64,000 nucleotides of DNA from an uncultured Sphingomonas sp. (GCF_913774285.1 NZ_CAJYHX010000024.1:27632-91631), one strand, 5' to 3'. Positions 42,858-50,658 are shown, numbered from the stretch's first letter. The notes: generated from the letters alone by a model not told the origin. A program made the numbers and translations.

Positions 42858-43190
42858 TCAAGCCGTGAGCAGGCGGCGCTCCAGCAGCGCCTGGAAATCG
42901 CGGCGGCCGTCGGCGATGAGGAACACAAACACATGATCGACGATCACGCGGTAGATCAGTCGATAGGGCGGCGCCACCAGCTGGCGAAACTCGCGGATAC
43001 CAAGCGCGTCGAGCTCGCGCGGCACGCTGCCGCGATCGGGATAGGTCTCCAGGCTGTCGACCTTGCTCAGCATCGCCTCCAGAAAGGCGTCGGCCTGTTC
43101 CGGCGAGCGATGGTCGTGGATCCAGCCATGGATTTCGGCGAGGTCGGTTTCCGCACCGGCGGTGAGATAGACCGTGTAGCGACCGCTCAT
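42858..43190 (-). CDS. ParE/RelE-family toxin
   Basis: This 110-residue protein matches ParE/RelE-superfamily toxins: YTVYLTAGAETDLAEIHGWI, then SPEQADAFLEAMLSKVDSLETYPDRGSVPRELDALGIREFRQLVAPPYRLIYRVI and VFVFLIADGRRDFQALLERRLL. The terminal RRDFQALLERR is the family end motif. Its ATG overlaps the antitoxin stop (ATGA, 43187-43190). The pair sits 182 bases before parA, so it likely stabilises the replicon by post-segregational killing. Whether the target is gyrase (ParE) or mRNA (RelE) cannot be decided here. Confidence 0.9.
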   Translation of the reverse strand: MSGRYTVYLTAGAETDLAEIHGWIHDHRSPEQADAFLEAMLSKVDSLETYPDRGSVPRELDALGIREFRQLVAPPYRLIYRVIVDHVFVFLIADGRRDFQALLERRLLTA

Positions 43191-43468
43191 GCTGCGGTGT
43201 CGGGGCGGCCCCTGCGCAAACGGGCGATGGCGTCGCGCGCGGGCGTCACGCGCCCGGCTTCCACATCGCGCGTTCCCAGCGCCATCAGCTTGAGCAACGC
43301 CAGCGTTTCCTGCGTCGCCTGATAGCTGGCCACGTCCTGCAGCACGGCACGCGCCTCGCCATTCTGCGTGATCACCAGCGGCGCGCCGCCCGCGGCGAGT
43401 CCGCGCAGCACATCCGCAGCATTGGCCTTCAAATAGCTCACAGGCTTGACCTGTTCGGTGTAGCGCAT
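43187..43468 (-). CDS. Phd/YefM-family antitoxin
   Basis: This 93-residue antitoxin has the Phd/YefM DNA-binding start (RYTEQVKPVSYLKANAADVLRGLAAGGAPLVITQNGEARAVLQDVASYQATQETLALLKL). The disordered C-terminal tail (RVTPARDAIARLRRGRPDTAA) should wrap the toxin. It is first in a two-gene operon, overlapping the toxin by four bases, and probably represses the pair together with it. TTATCG/CGATAA elements upstream are likely binding sites. Confidence 0.9.
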   Translation of the reverse strand: MRYTEQVKPVSYLKANAADVLRGLAAGGAPLVITQNGEARAVLQDVASYQATQETLALLKLMALGTRDVEAGRVTPARDAIARLRRGRPDTAA

Positions 43469-43483
43469 TTCGGTCTCCGACCC

Positions 43484-43541
43484 TTATCGTATGATTTCAG
43501 ACCATTATCGGTCCGAATATAGTCTTCATACCCTACGATAA
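43484..43541. promoter_or_regulatory. Operator/promoter region of the toxin-antitoxin pair
   Basis: TTATCG occurs at 43484-43489 and 43505-43510, 21 bases apart (two helical turns), and as CGATAA at 43536-43541. GACC-N6-GGTC spans 43500-43513. These repeats lie just upstream of the antitoxin start and fit autorepression by the complex. Confidence 0.45.
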
Positions 43542-43650
43542 CAATTGCTGCGCTCGAAGGTTGCGCCGTTTCGGTACTAACCTTGTCGGTTTGAACGAAA
43601 TATGAGATATCTCTCATAACTCTCATTCAACCGCGCAGGCCGAGGCACGA

Positions 43651-44850
43651 ATGCATTCAGACATTGAGCGGATCACGGAGCTCGCCGACGCTGGCGAGCG
43701 GATGATCGAAAGACTGCGCCGCAAGGCCTTCTTACCCGAAAGCCGCAAGGGACTCCACGTCCGCTTTGGGATCGCCGAGGCAGCACAACTGCTGGGCTGC
43801 TCGACCAACCGCATCCGCATGGCCGAAGACGACGGCCGCCTCCCCCCGCCCCCGCCGAGCGAGAACGGCCGGCGGCCGGGCTATACGGTAGAGGAACTGC
43901 TCAACATGCGGCAGGTGCTCGGCGCCTCCCCTGCCCGTGCGCCGCTCGACGTGCCCGCCATCATCGCGGTGCAGAACTTCAAGGGCGGCGTCGGCAAGTC
44001 GACCGTCACCACCCATCTCGCTCATTATTTCGCGGTGCAGGGCTACCGCGTGCTTGTGGTCGATTGCGACAGCCAGGCGACGACCACCACGCTGTTCGGC
44101 TTCAACCCGCATTTCAACATCACCCGCGAAGAGACGCTCTACCCCTATCTCTCGATCGACCCGACCCAGGCCGACCTGCTCTATGCGGTCAAGAAGACGC
44201 CCTGGCCGAATGTCGACCTGATCCCGTCGAACCTCGAGCTTTTCGACGTCGAATATGAACTGGCCGCGGCGGGCGCCGATGGCGGCTCGATCCTCGCGAC
44301 GCGCTTCCGCAAGCTCAAGGCCGGGCTCAACGATCTCGCGCGGGACTATGACGTGGTGATCCTCGATCCCCCGCCCGCGCTCGGCACGATCAGCCTTGCG
44401 GTGATGCAGGCAGCCAATGCGCTGCTGGTGCCGCTGGCGGCGACTACCCCGGACTTCTGCTCCACCGTCCAGTTCCTGTCGATGATGGACCAGGTGCTCC
44501 ACCAGCTGACCGAGGCGGGCATCGACGTGCAGTATGATTTCGTGCGGCTGATCTGCTCGAAGTTCGACGGCAACGATCCCAGCCACGCGATGGTCCGCCA
44601 GATCATGGAGCAGGCGTTCGGGCCGGCGCTGCTACCGGTGCCGATCCTGGAGTCCGCCGAGATCAGCCACGCGGCGATGCGAATGATGACGATCTATGAG
44701 CTGGATCGCCCGATCGGCACCGCCCGCACCCACAAGCGCTGCAAGGCCAATCTCGACGAGGCGCTGGGCCAGGTCGAGGCGCTGGTCCGCCGCAACTGGG
44801 GCCGCGTCGCGCCGGCCAGCGAAGAGGATGTCGTCAATGAAGCGGCCTGA
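43651..44850 (+). CDS. parA: ParA partition ATPase with N-terminal HTH
   Basis: This 399-residue type Ia ParA has an N-terminal helix-turn-helix (FGIAEAAQLLGCSTNRIRMAEDDG, about 40-62) that should repress its own operon, then the Walker-type ATPase. The deviant Walker A is KGGVGKST (111-118); VVDCDSQATTT and VVILDPPPALG are the next motifs. It segregates the replicon by ATP-dependent interaction with ParB at parS. It is first in parA-parB-repA. The toxin-antitoxin pair lies 182 bases away on the other strand. The layout matches plasmids and chromids, not chromosomal soj-like ParA, which lacks the HTH. Confidence 0.93.
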   Translation: MHSDIERITELADAGERMIERLRRKAFLPESRKGLHVRFGIAEAAQLLGCSTNRIRMAEDDGRLPPPPPSENGRRPGYTVEELLNMRQVLGASPARAPLDVPAIIAVQNFKGGVGKSTVTTHLAHYFAVQGYRVLVVDCDSQATTTTLFGFNPHFNITREETLYPYLSIDPTQADLLYAVKKTPWPNVDLIPSNLELFDVEYELAAAGADGGSILATRFRKLKAGLNDLARDYDVVILDPPPALGTISLAVMQAANALLVPLAATTPDFCSTVQFLSMMDQVLHQLTEAGIDVQYDFVRLICSKFDGNDPSHAMVRQIMEQAFGPALLPVPILESAEISHAAMRMMTIYELDRPIGTARTHKRCKANLDEALGQVEALVRRNWGRVAPASEEDVVNEAA

Positions 44851-44884
44851 GCGGACCGCCGCAACCGGGCAGAAGGGCTGAACC

Positions 44885-45967
44885 GTGGCACGTACCCAGA
44901 AAGACTATCTCGCCGATCTGCTCGCCGAGGAAGCCGCGGCGGAAGCGGCGGCGCCTGCGCCCGCCGCACCGGCCCCCCTTCCCTCCCCCGCGGCTGAGCC
45001 CGAGCTGCCGCCCCGCCTCGCCCGCACGCGCGGCACGACGCTGCTCGGCCGCGAGTCCGCGCTCGCGCGGGTAGCATCGGGCGAGGTACGCCAGGTCACC
45101 CAGCTGCTGCTCGATCCCGCGCGGGTGCGGATCTGGCCGGGCAACGCGCGCGTCTATGCCGATCTCAATGAAGAGAATGTCCGCGAGCTGATTGACTCGA
45201 TCGTCGCGGAGAACGGCCAGAAGGTCCCCGCCGTGGTGCGGCGGATCGAGGGCGATCCGGACCATGACTATGAGGTCATCGCCGGCACCCGTCGCCACTT
45301 CGCGATCTCCTGGCTGCGCGCGCACAGCTACCCCGACATGCAGTTCGTGGCGCAGGTCGCCCAGCTGGATGACGAGGCCGCCTTCCGCCTCGCCGACCTC
45401 GAAAACCGTGCGCGCAAGGACGTGTCGGATCTCGAGCGCGCCCGCAACTATGCCGAGGCACTCAAGGCCCATTACGGCAATCACCTCACCCGCATGGCCG
45501 AGCGGCTGAAGCTGTCCAAGGGCTGGCTGTCGAAGATGATCAAGGTGGCGGGCATCCCCGACGCGGTGATCGCCGCCTTCGCCTCCCCTGCCGACGTGCT
45601 GCTCAAGCCCGCCTATCCGCTCGCCCAGGCGCTGGACGACAAGGTTGCGGCCAAGGCGATCCTCGCCGAGGCCAAGGCACTGACCCGCGCGCAGGCCGAT
45701 CGCCGCGCGAGCGGACATGCACCGATCGCCGCTGCCGATGTGCTTCGCCGGCTGCTCTCCGCACCGTCGGGTCCCAAGGCCGCCGACGAGCTGTACCAAT
45801 GGGCGATGCCCAGCGGACGCACCGCGCTCAGCGTGCTGTCGGTCAACCGCCAGGGTGTTACCGTGCGGCTCCACGCCGGATCAGGCGCCAGCCGCGATCA
45901 TCTCGTCAACGCCTTCCGCGATGCGCTCGACCAGCTAGAGCGCGAAGGCCGCGGGTTGCAGCGATGA
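44885..45967 (+). CDS. parB: ParB centromere-binding protein
   Basis: This 360-residue protein has an N-terminal low-complexity Ala/Pro stretch, the ParB/Srx NTP-binding domain (RIWPGNARVYADLNEENVRELIDSIVAENGQKVPAVVRRI, then AGTRRHFAISWLRA) and the HTH (LTRMAERLKLSKGWLSKMIKVAGIP). The GxRR-type box within AGTRRHF is the CTPase/NTPase motif. It starts at GTG. Its TGA overlaps an ATG (ATGA, 45964-45967) that opens the 57-codon frame leading to repA. It should bind the three palindromes immediately downstream. Confidence 0.92.
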   Translation: MARTQKDYLADLLAEEAAAEAAAPAPAAPAPLPSPAAEPELPPRLARTRGTTLLGRESALARVASGEVRQVTQLLLDPARVRIWPGNARVYADLNEENVRELIDSIVAENGQKVPAVVRRIEGDPDHDYEVIAGTRRHFAISWLRAHSYPDMQFVAQVAQLDDEAAFRLADLENRARKDVSDLERARNYAEALKAHYGNHLTRMAERLKLSKGWLSKMIKVAGIPDAVIAAFASPADVLLKPAYPLAQALDDKVAAKAILAEAKALTRAQADRRASGHAPIAAADVLRRLLSAPSGPKAADELYQWAMPSGRTALSVLSVNRQGVTVRLHAGSGASRDHLVNAFRDALDQLEREGRGLQR

Positions 45968-46137
45968 GCGCGTTTCCCCGGGGAAACGACGGTGCCGAAA
46001 CCGGCAGCCGTTTCCCCGGGGAAACACCGCCGCCGCCCTCCACAGCGCACCGCCTGATTGACCTCGCGCCCCCGGGATCGCCCTTCGTTTCCCCGGGGAA
46101 ACGCCCCTCCCCCACCCTGCATCCAGAGGCTTCATGA
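45964..46137 (+). CDS. 57-codon coupling frame spanning the parS sites
   Basis: An ATG at 45964 overlaps the parB stop and a TGA at 46135-46137 overlaps the repA ATG (46134), so this 57-residue frame joins both genes with ATGA junctions. The predicted peptide (MSAFPRGNDGAETGS, then proline-rich) has no known family. The three identical palindromes fall in three different codon phases (FPRGN, FPGET, SPGK), so the DNA sites, not the peptide, are conserved. Translation, if it occurs, may serve to couple ribosome flow into repA, as leader frames do in some plasmids. It may also be a chance frame. Confidence 0.4.
   Translation: MSAFPRGNDGAETGSRFPGETPPPPSTAHRLIDLAPPGSPFVSPGKRPSPTLHPEAS
45971..45988. 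other. parS-like palindrome 1
   Basis: CGTTTCCCCGGGGAAACG is a perfect 18-base palindrome starting four bases after the parB stop. It has the same GTTTC...GAAAC framework as canonical parS (TGTTTCACGTGAAACA), with CCCGGG in place of ACGT at the centre. Confidence 0.85.
46010..46025. other. parS-like palindrome 2
   Basis: GTTTCCCCGGGGAAAC is a perfect 16-base copy, starting 38 bases after the core of palindrome 1. Confidence 0.85.
46086..46103. other. parS-like palindrome 3
   Basis: CGTTTCCCCGGGGAAACG is a perfect 18-base copy whose core starts 77 bases after that of palindrome 2, about twice the 38-base interval between palindromes 1 and 2. It ends 30 bases before repA. Confidence 0.85.
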
Positions 46138-47321
46138 CCCAGGCCGATCGCCAGTCGATCCCCGAACAGTTCGACCTGTTCCTCCCCTATCTCGCCGACA
46201 TGCCGCTGCGCGATCAGCGCGAGATGATGGAACGCCCCTTCTTCAGCCTGGCCAAGACCAAGCGGGTGAAGCCGATCGATTATCAGAGCCCGGACGGCAA
46301 GCTGTGGGTCCATGTCTCGGCCAATCCCGATTACGGCATGGCGACGATCTGGGATGCCGACATCCTGATCTACTGCGCCAGCGTGCTCGCCGACATGGCG
46401 CGGCGCGGCCGCAACGACATTCCGCGCAAGCTCCATCTGATGCCCTATGATCTGCTGCGCGCGATCGGCCGCCCGACCACCGGGCGCGCCTATGAACTGC
46501 TCGGCCAGTCGCTCGACCGGTTGGTAGCCACCACGATCAAGACCAACATCCGCGCCGAGAACCGCCGCGAGGCGACGTTCAGCTGGCTCGACGGCTGGAC
46601 CCAGCTGGTCGACGAGCGCACCGAGCGCTCGCGCGGCATGACGATCGAATTGTCGAGCTGGTTCTACGAAGGCGTACTGATGACCGGGGGCGTGCTGTCG
46701 ATCGACCGCGCCTATTTCGACCTGACCGGCGGGCGCGAGCGCTGGCTCTACAAGGTGGCGCGCAAGCATGCCGGCGGGGCAGGGGAGGCGGGCTTCGCGA
46801 TCTCGATGCCCACCTTGTTCGAAAAGTCGGGCGCCGAGGGGCAATATCGCCGCTTCAAGTTCGAGATCGCCAAGATCGTCGAGCGCGACGAGCTGCCGGG
46901 CTATACGCTGTCGCTGGAGACCCCGCCGGGCAAGCGCGAGCCGAGCCTGCGGATGCGCCGCCGCGGGGAAGACGTACTTCGGTCGCCGCCGACCAGCACA
47001 TCCGCCGAACCCGCCGCACCGGCTCCGCGCCCGGCGAGACAGTCGAGCGAGGCCGATGCGACGCCGCTCGGTGCCGAAGCGCGCGCACTGCTCCGCCGCA
47101 CCGTGACCAGCCTGGCGACGCGCGGCACCAGCGGCATGCTGACCGACGCGACGCTGGAGCAGGTTCGGCGCGAATGTCCGGGCTGGGACTATCAGGATCT
47201 GCACCGTCAGTTCCGGGACTGGGTGGAGGCCGATCCGGCGCGCACGCCCGCCAACTATCAGAATGCGTTTCTGGGCTTCGCCCGGCAGTGGCACGCCCGC
47301 AACAAGCACCAGTTGCGCTGA
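46134..47321 (+). CDS. repA: RepA replication initiator (plasmid RPA family)
   Basis: This 395-residue protein matches the RPA-type plasmid/chromid initiators: FDLFLPYLADMPLRDQREMMERPFFSLAKTKRVKPIDYQSPDGKLWVHVS, then ATIWDADILIYCAS, LLRAIGRPTTGRAYELLGQSLDRL and ELSSWFYEGVLMTGGVLSIDRAYFDLTGG. The tail (from about 290) is a linker plus a small C-terminal helix region ending RQWHARNKHQLR. It should bind the iterons that begin 185 bases after its stop. The start ATG overlaps the preceding frame by four bases. AGAGGC gives it its own Shine-Dalgarno. It is the third gene of parA-parB-repA. Confidence 0.93.
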   Translation: MTQADRQSIPEQFDLFLPYLADMPLRDQREMMERPFFSLAKTKRVKPIDYQSPDGKLWVHVSANPDYGMATIWDADILIYCASVLADMARRGRNDIPRKLHLMPYDLLRAIGRPTTGRAYELLGQSLDRLVATTIKTNIRAENRREATFSWLDGWTQLVDERTERSRGMTIELSSWFYEGVLMTGGVLSIDRAYFDLTGGRERWLYKVARKHAGGAGEAGFAISMPTLFEKSGAEGQYRRFKFEIAKIVERDELPGYTLSLETPPGKREPSLRMRRRGEDVLRSPPTSTSAEPAAPAPRPARQSSEADATPLGAEARALLRRTVTSLATRGTSGMLTDATLEQVRRECPGWDYQDLHRQFRDWVEADPARTPANYQNAFLGFARQWHARNKHQLR

Positions 47322-47347
47322 TCGATCGCAGGGAATGGCGCGTCCTC

Positions 47348-47364
47348 CGTTCCCGAAGTGTCGG
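47348..47364 (-). repeat. Inverted iteron copy
   Basis: On the minus strand the 17 bases CCGACACTTCGGGAACG match the direct iteron consensus TCGACCYTTCGGGAACG at 15 positions. It lies 27 bases after the repA stop, opposite in orientation to the iteron array. Inverted iteron copies are known RepA-dimer operators or handcuffing sites in other plasmids. Confidence 0.6.
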
Positions 47365-47420
47365 GCAACAAGGATGCTCGCAAGAAAACGCATCCGCACG
47401 GCGCGCCGATTTGAACCTCT

Positions 47421-47429
47421 TTATCCACA
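47421..47429 (+). other. DnaA box
   Basis: TTATCCACA is a perfect match to the DnaA box consensus. It lies between the inverted iteron and the direct iteron array, as expected for an origin that recruits the host DnaA. Confidence 0.75.
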
Positions 47430-47505
47430 GGCGGCGTCCAACTGATTCAACCACTCGGTCGAGCCCCATCAATGACGCCGAAAATCAGGCTGATTGCACC
47501 GCCTT

Positions 47506-47610
47506 TCGACCCTTCGGGAACGATCTTCGACCCTTCCGGAACCCTCTATCGACCTTTCGGGAACGGCAGCGTCGACCTTTCGGGAACGGATTCTCGACAC
47601 AATGGGAACG
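47506..47610 (+). other. Replication origin iterons (five direct copies)
   Basis: Five 17-base copies of TCGACCYTTCGGGAACG start at 47506, 47527, 47549, 47572 and 47594, with intervals of 21, 22, 23 and 22 bases, about two helical turns. Copies 1, 3 and 4 are close to consensus; copy 2 has two changes, and copy 5 is degenerate (TCGACACAATGGGAACG). With repA, the DnaA box and the inverted copy they form a typical theta-type origin. The gene-free stretch 47322-47864 holds these elements plus a small A/T-rich patch near 47809-47823. Confidence 0.85.
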
Positions 47611-47864
47611 CCGTCTCGCGGCGAATCGCGGCGTTACCACGATTCGCCCGACAGAACGCCTCGCTTAACTCCATAACGACTCAATAAACCCCTCTAACCC
47701 GGCACGAGTTTTCCTCTTTGAAAAGAGAGTGGGAGAAGTGGGGCGAACGCGGTCGACGTCGTCCACCAAAGATGTCGAGGCACACCGGCTCCGGGCAAGC
47801 GAGCCGCAACAATAATATACATCAACTGCCAGCAACTTGTTGAAGGCGGGGGCATTATTCACGC

Positions 47865-48098
47865 ATGCCCGCTTATCGCTTTCGCCTGTGCACACCCGAT
47901 AACCACCCCCACACTGCCGAGCGTCGCGAACTTCCTGACCTTCGGCAGGCGCTGATTGCCGGCCATAGCCTCGCCCGCGCTCTGCTGCGGCACCGCAACG
48001 GGCGTACGCCGGTGCGCGGCAGCCTCGATATCGAGGACGATCGCGACCAGCCCGTCGCCCGCATTCTGCTTGCGGATCTCGCCCGACAGCTTTCGTAA
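47865..48098 (+). CDS. Small DUF6894-like protein (77 aa)
   Basis: This 77-residue soluble protein reads MPAYRFRLCTPDNHPHTAERRELPDLRQALIAGHSLARALLRHR, then LDIEDDRDQPVARILLADLARQL. Its arrangement (short beta start, ELPDLRQA helix, then an EDEDG-like IEDDRDQPVARILL strand) resembles the DUF6894 family seen in many sphingomonads and rhizobia. No function is known. The Shine-Dalgarno (GAAGGCGGGGG) is about 15 bases away, which weakens the call. It lies immediately beyond the origin. Confidence 0.55.
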   Translation: MPAYRFRLCTPDNHPHTAERRELPDLRQALIAGHSLARALLRHRNGRTPVRGSLDIEDDRDQPVARILLADLARQLS

Positions 48099-48167
48099 AT
48101 CGCACCAGCCGCCTTGCTCGCTCCTTGCGCGCGTGGTTTGAAGGGCCCTGCACAAAAAGGGGCGCCG

Positions 48168-49493
48168 GTGACCGATCTGTCTTGCTTCTCCCGTCTGGCC
48201 GCAGCGCTGGCATTGGGCACCGCTGCAATCACGCCCGCCGTCGCACAGAATCTTTCGACTGCGGAAACGGCGATGACGCGAACCGTCGATGCTGAATATG
48301 ACCGCTCGGTCGCGCTGCTCGAAGCGCTGGTCGACCAGAATAGCGGCACGCTCAATCTCGCCGGTGTCAGCAAGATCGGCGAGCGAATGCGCGCCGAGTT
48401 GGAGCCACTGGGCTTCACGGTCAGCTGGAAGTCGATGGCCGCCGTCGAGCGCGCCGGTCACCTGATCGCCGTTCATCCTGGCAAGCCCGGGACGAAGCGG
48501 CTGCTTCTGATCGGCCATCTCGACACCGTGTTCGAGCCCGACTCTCCTTTCCAGAAGTTCGTCCGCAAGGGCGATCTGGCGGAAGGTCCGGGGGTCGGGG
48601 ACGACAAGGGCGGCATGGTGGTGATGCTCGCGGCGCTCCGCGCGATGCAGGCTGCCGGGACGCTCAAGGCCGCCAATATCGAGATTGTGCTGACCGGCGA
48701 CGAAGAGAAGTCCGGAAGCCCGCACAGCATCGCGCGCGCCGATCTGATGGCTGCGGGCAAGCGCGCAGATGTCGCGCTCGATTTCGAAGGACTGGTGATC
48801 GACGGCGGGCGCGACATGGGCTCAATCGCGCGGCGCTCGGCGATCGACTGGCGGATCACCGCCACGGGCAAGACCGGGCACAGCTCGCTGATCTTCGGGT
48901 CCGAGTTCGGCGACGGGGCGATCAACGAGCTGACGCGTATCCTCGCCGCCTTCCGCAAGGAACTGCCCGAGCCCAACCTTACCTTCAACACCGGGGTAAT
49001 CGCCGGCGGCGCCCGCGCCACCATCGACGAAAGCGGCAATGCGACCGCAGCGGGCAAGACCAACATCATCCCGGGCACCGCCATCGCTACCGGCGACTTC
49101 CGCACACTGAGCCCCGAGCAGACCACGCGAGTGAAGGCCAAGATGGAAGCAATCGTCGCCGCGCATGCACCGGGCACCGATGCCACGATCCGCTTCGGCG
49201 AGGGCTATCCGGCAATGGCGCCGACCGCCGGCAACCGCGCGCTGCTTGCGGCGCTGAACGGCGTCAATCGCGACCTGGGGCTGCCGGAGATGCCGGCGCT
49301 CGATCCGCTCAAGCGCGGGGCAGGGGACATCTCGTTCGTCGCCGCCGACGTCGACAGCCTGGCGGGGCTCGGTACCTACAGCACTGGCGACCACGCACCG
49401 GGCGAAACGGTGGACCTTGCCAGCATCCGCCGCCAGGCCAAGCGTGCCGCGATCCTGATGTCGCGGCTGAGCACGGAGCGGTCCACCCGATGA
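48168..49493 (+). CDS. Exported M20-family metallopeptidase (carboxypeptidase G2-like)
   Basis: This 441-residue protein has a signal peptide (about 1-27, TPAVAQ) and the M20 di-zinc signatures LIGHLDTVFEPDSP, GPGVGDDKGGMVVM and LTGDEEKSGSP. A dimerisation-domain insert is seen in WRITATGKTGHSSLIF. Domain order and length match glutamate carboxypeptidase-type M20 enzymes. It probably removes a C-terminal residue from peptides or conjugates in the periplasm. The GTG at 48168 has AAAAGGGG upstream. Its TGA overlaps the ATG of the ThuA-like gene (ATGA, 49490-49493), so the two are coupled. Confidence 0.88.
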   Translation: MTDLSCFSRLAAALALGTAAITPAVAQNLSTAETAMTRTVDAEYDRSVALLEALVDQNSGTLNLAGVSKIGERMRAELEPLGFTVSWKSMAAVERAGHLIAVHPGKPGTKRLLLIGHLDTVFEPDSPFQKFVRKGDLAEGPGVGDDKGGMVVMLAALRAMQAAGTLKAANIEIVLTGDEEKSGSPHSIARADLMAAGKRADVALDFEGLVIDGGRDMGSIARRSAIDWRITATGKTGHSSLIFGSEFGDGAINELTRILAAFRKELPEPNLTFNTGVIAGGARATIDESGNATAAGKTNIIPGTAIATGDFRTLSPEQTTRVKAKMEAIVAAHAPGTDATIRFGEGYPAMAPTAGNRALLAALNGVNRDLGLPEMPALDPLKRGAGDISFVAADVDSLAGLGTYSTGDHAPGETVDLASIRRQAKRAAILMSRLSTERSTR

Positions 49494-50257
49494 GCCGCCT
49501 GCTGCGCGCCCTGCTGGCGCTCACTGCGCTGCTGTTGCCGGCGATCGGGCGCGCCGAACCGCAGTTCACGCTACTGGTGATCGCGGCACCCAGCAAATAT
49601 CATTACGAGTATATCCCGGTCGCGCGCGAAAGCCTCGAAAAGCTCGGCCGCCTCCACGCCTTTGCCGTCGACTGGCGCAAGGACGGGACGCCGCTCGACG
49701 GCGACCTCACGCGCTATGCCGCGATCCTGCTGCTCAACACCCCGGGCGACGAATTCACGCCTTCCCAGCGACAGGGTTTGGAGCATTACATGCAGCGCGG
49801 CGGCAACGCCGTGGTCGTGCACCGTGCCGCGATCATGCCGGCAGCGGTCTGGCCCTGGTACGAGAAGTTGGTCGGGCGCAGCTTCGTCAACCACCCGATG
49901 ATCCAGACCGCCGTCGTGAACGTCCTCGACAAGGGCTTCCCGGCCGCGTTCGGGCTCCCCGACCATTGGCTGTGGAGCGACGAGTTCTACGTCACGGCCA
50001 ACCCGTTCGACATTACCATTCATCGCGTGCTCGGCGTCGACGAGGCGAGCTATGATCCCACCCGCATCTGGCCGGGCCAGATCGGGCACCGGATGGGCAA
50101 GGACCATCCCGAAGCCTGGTTCCACCGCTACGAGAAGGGGAGGGTGTTCGTCACCCTGCTCGGCCACGAGGCGGAGATGTACCGCGACGACCGCTATCTC
50201 CAGCATCTGCTGGGCGGCATCACCTGGGCAGCGACGGGGCTAGGCGAGCAGCGCTGA
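49490..50257 (+). CDS. Exported ThuA-like protein
   Basis: This 255-residue protein has a signal peptide (1-22, GRAEP) and a class-I glutamine amidotransferase-like fold of the ThuA type: LLVIAAPSKYHYEYIPVARESLEKLG, LLLNTPGDEFTPSQRQGLEHYMQRGGNAVVVH and the C-terminal VFVTLLGHEAEMYRDDRYLQHLLGGITWA. ThuA proteins are linked with disaccharide (trehalose, sucrose) utilisation, but the biochemical step is not settled. Coupling to the M20 peptidase gene by an ATGA overlap implies a joint role in degrading an external substrate. Confidence 0.85.
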   Translation: MSRLLRALLALTALLLPAIGRAEPQFTLLVIAAPSKYHYEYIPVARESLEKLGRLHAFAVDWRKDGTPLDGDLTRYAAILLLNTPGDEFTPSQRQGLEHYMQRGGNAVVVHRAAIMPAAVWPWYEKLVGRSFVNHPMIQTAVVNVLDKGFPAAFGLPDHWLWSDEFYVTANPFDITIHRVLGVDEASYDPTRIWPGQIGHRMGKDHPEAWFHRYEKGRVFVTLLGHEAEMYRDDRYLQHLLGGITWAATGLGEQR

Positions 50258-50263
50258 GGCGGG

Positions 50264-50590
50264 TCAGTCGACCCGTGCCATGCGCCGCGATGCCAGCACC
50301 AGGTTGATCCGGCTCGTCGAGCGGTCCTCGACGCAGCTCTTCAGCTCGCGCCGCGAGGGGACTCCGTCCTCGACACACTGTTCGGCGACTCCGCAGGGGA
50401 TCGCATCAAGATCGCTATGACCCGAACCACGCAGGATGCGGCAACTGCGAAGCTGCAGACCGTCCTTGTGCTTGTCGGTCTTCAGGTCGACCTTGATCAT
50501 GCGCAGCTGGCGCGAGACGACGATGATCTCCTCCTCGGCATTGAACGCCGGGGTAGTCTGGAGCATCAGCAGCAGGATGGGCAGAATCAT
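50264..50590 (-). CDS. Small exported protein of unknown function
   Basis: This 108-residue protein begins MILPILLLMLQTTPAFNAEEE, which looks like a short signal peptide, then has a mature domain of about 90 residues with four cysteines (SCRIL, PCGVAEQC, SCVED). The even number of cysteines suggests disulphides in the periplasm. No family is recognised. It lies six bases after the convergent ThuA-like stop. Confidence is limited because it is short. Confidence 0.5.
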   Translation of the reverse strand: MILPILLLMLQTTPAFNAEEEIIVVSRQLRMIKVDLKTDKHKDGLQLRSCRILRGSGHSDLDAIPCGVAEQCVEDGVPSRRELKSCVEDRSTSRINLVLASRRMARVD

Positions 50591-50658
50591 GGCGCCATTC
50601 CTCTCCGGTTCTGTTTTCTAGGGGCAGCCTAGGCCACGGGAGGGGGCAGCACAATGCG

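Noticed and set aside
47506..47610. CRISPR array
   Set aside because: The repeats are 17 bases with 4-6-base spacers and sit beside repA, so they are iterons. No cas genes are present.
43187..47864. Conjugation or mobilisation genes near the replication block
   Set aside because: I looked for relaxase and type IV secretion motifs and found none in the window.
47665..48228. 187-codon minus-strand frame across the end of the origin region
   Set aside because: There is no recognisable domain, a poor start context, and it overlaps the more plausible DUF6894-like gene on the other strand.
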